Part shown: positions 6,366 to 7,894 of the stretch, one piece after another | Layout: each line of letters begins with the position of its first letter | Numbering within the stretch: position 1 is the first letter of the stretch | From: Candidatus Alkanophagales archaeon | GTDB lineage: Archaea; Halobacteriota; Syntropharchaeia; Alkanophagales; B39-G2 | Direction: 5' to 3' | Assembly (NCBI GenBank): GCA_003661185.1 | Contig: QMVQ01000066.1 | Location: 1 to 7,894, forward strand | Length of the DNA: 7,894 bases | Notes under the pieces: model-generated | Told to the model about the DNA's origin: nothing | The model's database searches: none | The model's input: the letters and a program-made list of their open reading frames with translations, nothing else | Program-made: the position numbers and the translations under genes

Positions 6366-6414
6366 TCAAAAGGTTTATTTAAAATTAAATCATTTTAGAG
6401 TTTGGTGGATGACC
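6366..6414. promoter_or_regulatory. Divergent AT-rich promoter region (nitroreductase-tmcA-ASCH cluster and PPOX gene)
   Basis: The 49 bases between the two divergent starts contain ggtttatttaaaattaaatc (about 6372-6391), which reads as an archaeal TATA-like element on both strands. For the plus-strand gene the box centre is about 35 bases before ATG 6415, giving a leader of roughly 10 bases. For the minus-strand cluster gatttaatt (6385-6393) lies 20-28 bases before ATG 6365, as in leaderless genes. The two divergent units may be co-regulated, but no clear operator repeat is visible. Confidence 0.6.
6404..6408 (+). promoter_or_regulatory. Shine-Dalgarno GGTGG that decides the PPOX start
   Basis: GGTGG is 6 bases before the ATG at 6415 but immediately next to the in-frame ATG at 6409. 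Normal spacing favours 6415 as the start. Confidence 0.5.
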
Positions 6415-6813
6415 ATGGCGAAAATGCCAAAGGAAGTAATGGACTTGTTTAATGATGCACAGGCTGCGAAGGTTTTGGCGACGGTGAACGCCGACGGCGT
6501 CCCAAACGTCGTTCCTGTAGGGACGCTCGCCGCCGTGAATGAGGAGATGATAGCGTTTGCCGATATTTTCCTCGGGAAGACGAAAAGCAATCTCGAAGCC
6601 ACCAAAAAAGTGGCAGCCGCCGCATATAAGGGTCTTGACGGTTATCAGATAAAAGGGACGTTCCAAGGTTTCCAGACCTCCGGGCCGCTCTTCGAGCAGA
6701 TGGGCAAGACTGTTAAGGAAACACTGAAGCTCGAAACGAAGGCTGTCGGCACGATAAAGGTCGAAGAGGTCTATTCTGTGGGCGTGAAAGCTCCCGGAAA
6801 GAAAATAGCTTAA
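6415..6813 (+). CDS. Pyridoxamine 5'-phosphate oxidase-like FMN-binding split-barrel protein
   Basis: This is a single-domain protein of 132 residues from ATG 6415. The in-frame ATG at 6409 would add two residues, and an open frame extends back to 6214 inside the divergent nitroreductase gene but without a credible start. The fold is the flavin-binding split barrel. AKVLATVNADGVPNVVPVG (18-36) is the classic first hairpin. FLGKTKSNLE (52-61) and GYQIKGTFQGF (76 onward) are typical of archaeal and bacterial PPOX-class proteins that bind FMN or F420 and reduce unknown substrates. True pyridoxamine oxidation is unlikely because the protein is short and lacks the usual C-terminal PdxH region. It is predicted cytoplasmic. 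Its promoter is shared head-to-head with a nitroreductase, another flavin-type enzyme, so a shared redox signal is possible. The Toprim gene begins 29 bases after its stop. Confidence 0.88.
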   Translation: MAKMPKEVMDLFNDAQAAKVLATVNADGVPNVVPVGTLAAVNEEMIAFADIFLGKTKSNLEATKKVAAAAYKGLDGYQIKGTFQGFQTSGPLFEQMGKTVKETLKLETKAVGTIKVEEVYSVGVKAPGKKIA

Positions 6814-6826
6814 TTTTTTACTTTTT
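6814..6826 (+). terminator. T-tract between PPOX and Toprim genes (terminator and/or promoter)
   Basis: Immediately after the PPOX stop are TTTTTT (6814-6819) and TTTTT (6822-6826), separated by AC. U-rich tracts of this kind terminate archaeal transcription. The same tract is centred about 23 bases before the Toprim ATG at 6843, so it may instead be the AT-rich core of a leaderless promoter. The two readings cannot be separated from sequence alone. Confidence 0.45.
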
Positions 6827-6842
6827 CTCATCTCGTTGCATC

Positions 6843-7280
6843 ATGCCGAGGCAGAAACAAAGAAGACGCAAAGGCAAACGGAATTACCTCGTTTACAAGG
6901 AGCTTGAGTTTATAGTCGAGGAGATGAATCGTGAAGTAGATGCAGTTATCGTCGAGGGTTCTCACGACAGGACGGCGTTGGAGTTGCTGGGTTTCAGAAA
7001 AGACATGCTCTTGTATTCAGAGTCGAAGCTCTCGGATGGCGACTTCGTCGAGCTCGTCAGCCAGAAGTATGAGCGTGTTGTCATCCTCACCGATTACGAC
7101 AGAGACGGAAAAAGCTTTAACAAAAAACTTTCAGAACGCCTCCAGAGGCGTGGAGTCTGCATCGAGCGCACATATCGAGATAAAATAGGCAAATTGCTGG
7201 GACAGTGCGGCATCAAGGACATAGAATCAATATCCGCACTCAAAAAGCGAGTTTTCGACTTTTGCTACGAGATGCCTTAA
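6843..7280 (+). CDS. Small Toprim-domain protein
   Basis: The 145-residue protein starts with a very basic tail (RQKQRRRKGKRN, residues 3-14) followed by a compact Toprim domain. The conserved glutamate is Glu38 in AVIVEGSHDRTAL (34-46), and the metal-binding acidic motif is ILTDYDRDGK (81-90) with Asp84, Asp86 and Asp88. These are the hallmarks of the nucleotidyl-transfer/hydrolysis fold shared by topoisomerases, DnaG primases, OLD nucleases and RNase M5. The length and architecture match the small stand-alone Toprim proteins common in archaea, whose function is unsettled; the 5S rRNA-maturing RNase M5 is one relative. The basic tail suggests nucleic-acid binding. The C-terminus (about 110-145) is helical and contains Cys121 and Cys141. 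ATG 6843 has no Shine-Dalgarno, consistent with leaderless translation from the T-rich element upstream, or with read-through from PPOX. Confidence 0.85.
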   Translation: MPRQKQRRRKGKRNYLVYKELEFIVEEMNREVDAVIVEGSHDRTALELLGFRKDMLLYSESKLSDGDFVELVSQKYERVVILTDYDRDGKSFNKKLSERLQRRGVCIERTYRDKIGKLLGQCGIKDIESISALKKRVFDFCYEMP

Positions 7281-7328
7281 ATCTTAACAACAAATGCTTA
7301 CAGAATGTCGCTAAGAAAGCTCATACCT
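7281..7328. other. Convergent gap between Toprim and secreted-protein genes
   Basis: These 48 bases separate two convergent stop codons. I see no hairpin, and no T-run longer than three on the plus strand within the gap. A plus-strand T-run (tttttatatt, about 7365-7375) lies beyond it, inside the opposite gene, and could end the Toprim transcript. Confidence 0.3.
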
Positions 7329-7700
7329 TTAGGGTTGAGATAGGGGAGGGAGTTTGGGAGTTGAGTTTTTATATTGCCCGTAATCCGCAGTTGTTTCTAT
7401 TTCTGCTATAAACACATTAGAGGCATCTTCGTGCTTCATAAAGGCGATATTTGGCGGTCCTGGCGGCTCCTCGCTGGTGCCAAAGTAATATATGAGGTGC
7501 CCTTCTACCTCTTCTGCGCCACTTGCCTCTAAGGTATATGCCGTGATGGTTATTGTTGTACCGCCGTCCACATCTGCAGTAACCATGTAGATGTCTTCTT
7601 TTGGGTCTATGGGCGTTGGCTTCTCAGCCATCGCTGACGAGAGCAGAAGCGGGAGTAGCAACCCCAGCACTAACAACGTTACGGACGCATCCCTACTCAC
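7329..7700 (-). CDS. Small secreted protein of unknown family (signal peptide plus beta-rich domain)
   Basis: I take the GTG at 7700-7698 as start because GGAGGGAG lies 7 bases upstream and because it begins right at a signal peptide: MSRDASVTLLVLGLLLPLLL, then SSAMA before a likely cleavage site ahead of EKP. An ATG at 7769 in the same frame would add 23 residues of unlike composition, so I reject it. The product is 123 residues, about 95 after cleavage, and should be exported. The mature part (DPKEDIYMVTADVDGGTTIT, then EVEGHLIYYFGTSEEPPGPP and NVFIAEIETT) alternates hydrophobic and polar residues as in Ig-like or other beta-sandwich surface modules. I recognise no specific family. Such modules usually continue with further strands after a segment like NVFIAEI, but here the protein ends in a Pro-rich tail, NSTPKLPPLSQP, so it may be truncated or frameshifted. 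A histidine kinase gene ends 99 bases upstream on the same strand. Confidence 0.65.
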   Translation of the reverse strand: MSRDASVTLLVLGLLLPLLLSSAMAEKPTPIDPKEDIYMVTADVDGGTTITITAYTLEASGAEEVEGHLIYYFGTSEEPPGPPNIAFMKHEDASNVFIAEIETTADYGQYKNSTPKLPPLSQP

Positions 7701-7706
7701 AGTGCT

Positions 7707-7714
7707 CCCTCCTC
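7707..7714 (-). promoter_or_regulatory. Shine-Dalgarno supporting the GTG start of the secreted protein
   Basis: On the minus strand GAGGAGGGAG precedes the GTG at 7700 with 6-7 bases of spacing (AGCACT). This is the strongest Shine-Dalgarno in the window and decides the start. Confidence 0.65.
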
Positions 7715-7729
7715 TTCTTGATGCCGCAT

Positions 7730-7764
7730 GGGGGGGGATTTCCCCATTGGAATTCAACTCCAAT
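7730..7764. repeat. G8 run, GGGG-ATTT-CCCC hairpin and ATTGGA-n7-TCCAAT inverted repeat in the secreted-protein leader
   Basis: Eight G residues (7730-7737) are followed by ATTT and CCCC (7742-7745), so 7734-7745 can form a 4-bp stem with a 4-base loop. Just next to it a perfect 6-bp inverted repeat, ATTGGA (7746-7751) and TCCAAT (7759-7764), encloses 7 bases. Both lie between the kinase stop and the GTG start at 7700. They may be an operator or 5'-leader structure for the secreted-protein gene, or chance. Confidence 0.35.
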
Positions 7765-7769
7765 TGCAT

Positions 7770-7799
7770 AAAAATGAATCCAAAATCGAAAACAAATTT
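7770..7799 (-). terminator. T-rich tract downstream of the histidine kinase gene
   Basis: Read on the minus strand, the 30 bases after the kinase TGA contain four T-runs of three to five (aaattt, gtttt, atttt, catttttat). This is the usual form of an archaeal intrinsic terminator. The last run may also serve as the TATA-like element of the secreted-protein gene downstream. Confidence 0.45.
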
Positions 7800-7894
7800 T
7801 CACTTCGGCAGCGTGAAGAAGAAACGGCTGCCCCTGCCCACTTCGCTCTCAACCCATACGCGTCCGCCATGTGCCTCCACGACGCTCCGCACGA
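7800..7894 (-). CDS. Partial CDS: C-terminus of a sensor histidine kinase (HATPase_c end)
   Basis: The minus frame from the right edge to TGA at 7802-7800 encodes 30 residues. They begin [20 protein letters not shown] and end [10 protein letters not shown] before the stop. This matches the final part of the GHKL ATPase domain of sensor histidine kinases. [13 protein letters not shown] is the helix-strand segment after the ATP lid, and [11 protein letters not shown] is the closing G-box and beta-strand. The protein would autophosphorylate on a His upstream and pass phosphate to a response regulator or other partner. Sensor domains and the phospho-accepting His lie outside the window. It is on the same strand as the secreted-protein gene, but a 99-base gap with a T-rich tract suggests separate transcription. 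Confidence 0.9.
   Translation of the reverse strand, partial: VRSVVEAHGGRVWVESEVGRGSRFFFTLPK

Noticed and set aside
6214..6414. Upstream extension of the PPOX reading frame to an ATG at 6214
   Set aside because: It lies inside the divergent nitroreductase gene and crosses the AT-rich promoter. The family N-terminus and a Shine-Dalgarno point to ATG 6415.
7701..7769. ATG 7769 as start of the secreted protein
   Set aside because: It adds 23 polar residues ahead of the signal peptide, while GTG 7700 has a strong Shine-Dalgarno and begins exactly at the signal sequence.
1..7894. CRISPR array, tRNA/rRNA genes, transposase or attachment sites
   Set aside because: No regularly spaced direct repeats, tRNA-like folds, transposase frames or flanking terminal repeats were seen on either strand.

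Overview
The window reads as archaeal chromosome, probably from a euryarchaeon. The evidence is an archaeal replication factor C small subunit carrying an intein, an archaeal-type TmcA RNA acetyltransferase, a small Toprim protein, AT-rich boxes about 20-30 bases before start codons that suggest leaderless or short-leader transcripts, and T-tracts where transcripts should end. The C-terminus of a sensor histidine kinase at the right edge suits a methanogen/ANME/Archaeoglobus-like lineage, but the lineage is inference. Genes are dense and no stretch over about 100 bases lacks one.

Layout. Bases 1-202 (minus) hold the start of a charged, helical protein that runs off the left edge. A sirtuin deacetylase (233-997) is divergent from it. 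RFC small subunit (1091-2770) follows on plus and is split by an in-frame 234-residue mini-intein (1325-2026). Converging on RFC is a three-gene minus-strand cluster, transcribed from about 6365 down to 2828: a membrane-anchored SagB-type nitroreductase, then TmcA (9-base gap), then a 109-residue ASCH-domain protein whose start lies 62 bases inside the tmcA 3' end. An AT-rich divergent promoter (6366-6414) separates this cluster from a plus-strand flavin split-barrel (PPOX-like) protein and a small basic Toprim protein. The right end has, on minus, a small secreted protein of unknown family and the last 30 residues of a histidine kinase.

The most interesting feature is the tmcA-ASCH pair. TmcA makes N4-acetylcytidine (ac4C) in RNA. 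The overlapping ASCH protein resembles E. coli YqfB, an ac4C amidohydrolase, and has the catalytic-type Lys and Thr at the same residue numbers (21 and 24) with a Glu in the expected helix. The inference is a compact 'make and remove/salvage ac4C' unit. The sirtuin nearby gives the window a loose acetyl-transfer theme, but it lies in a separate transcription unit and may be unrelated.
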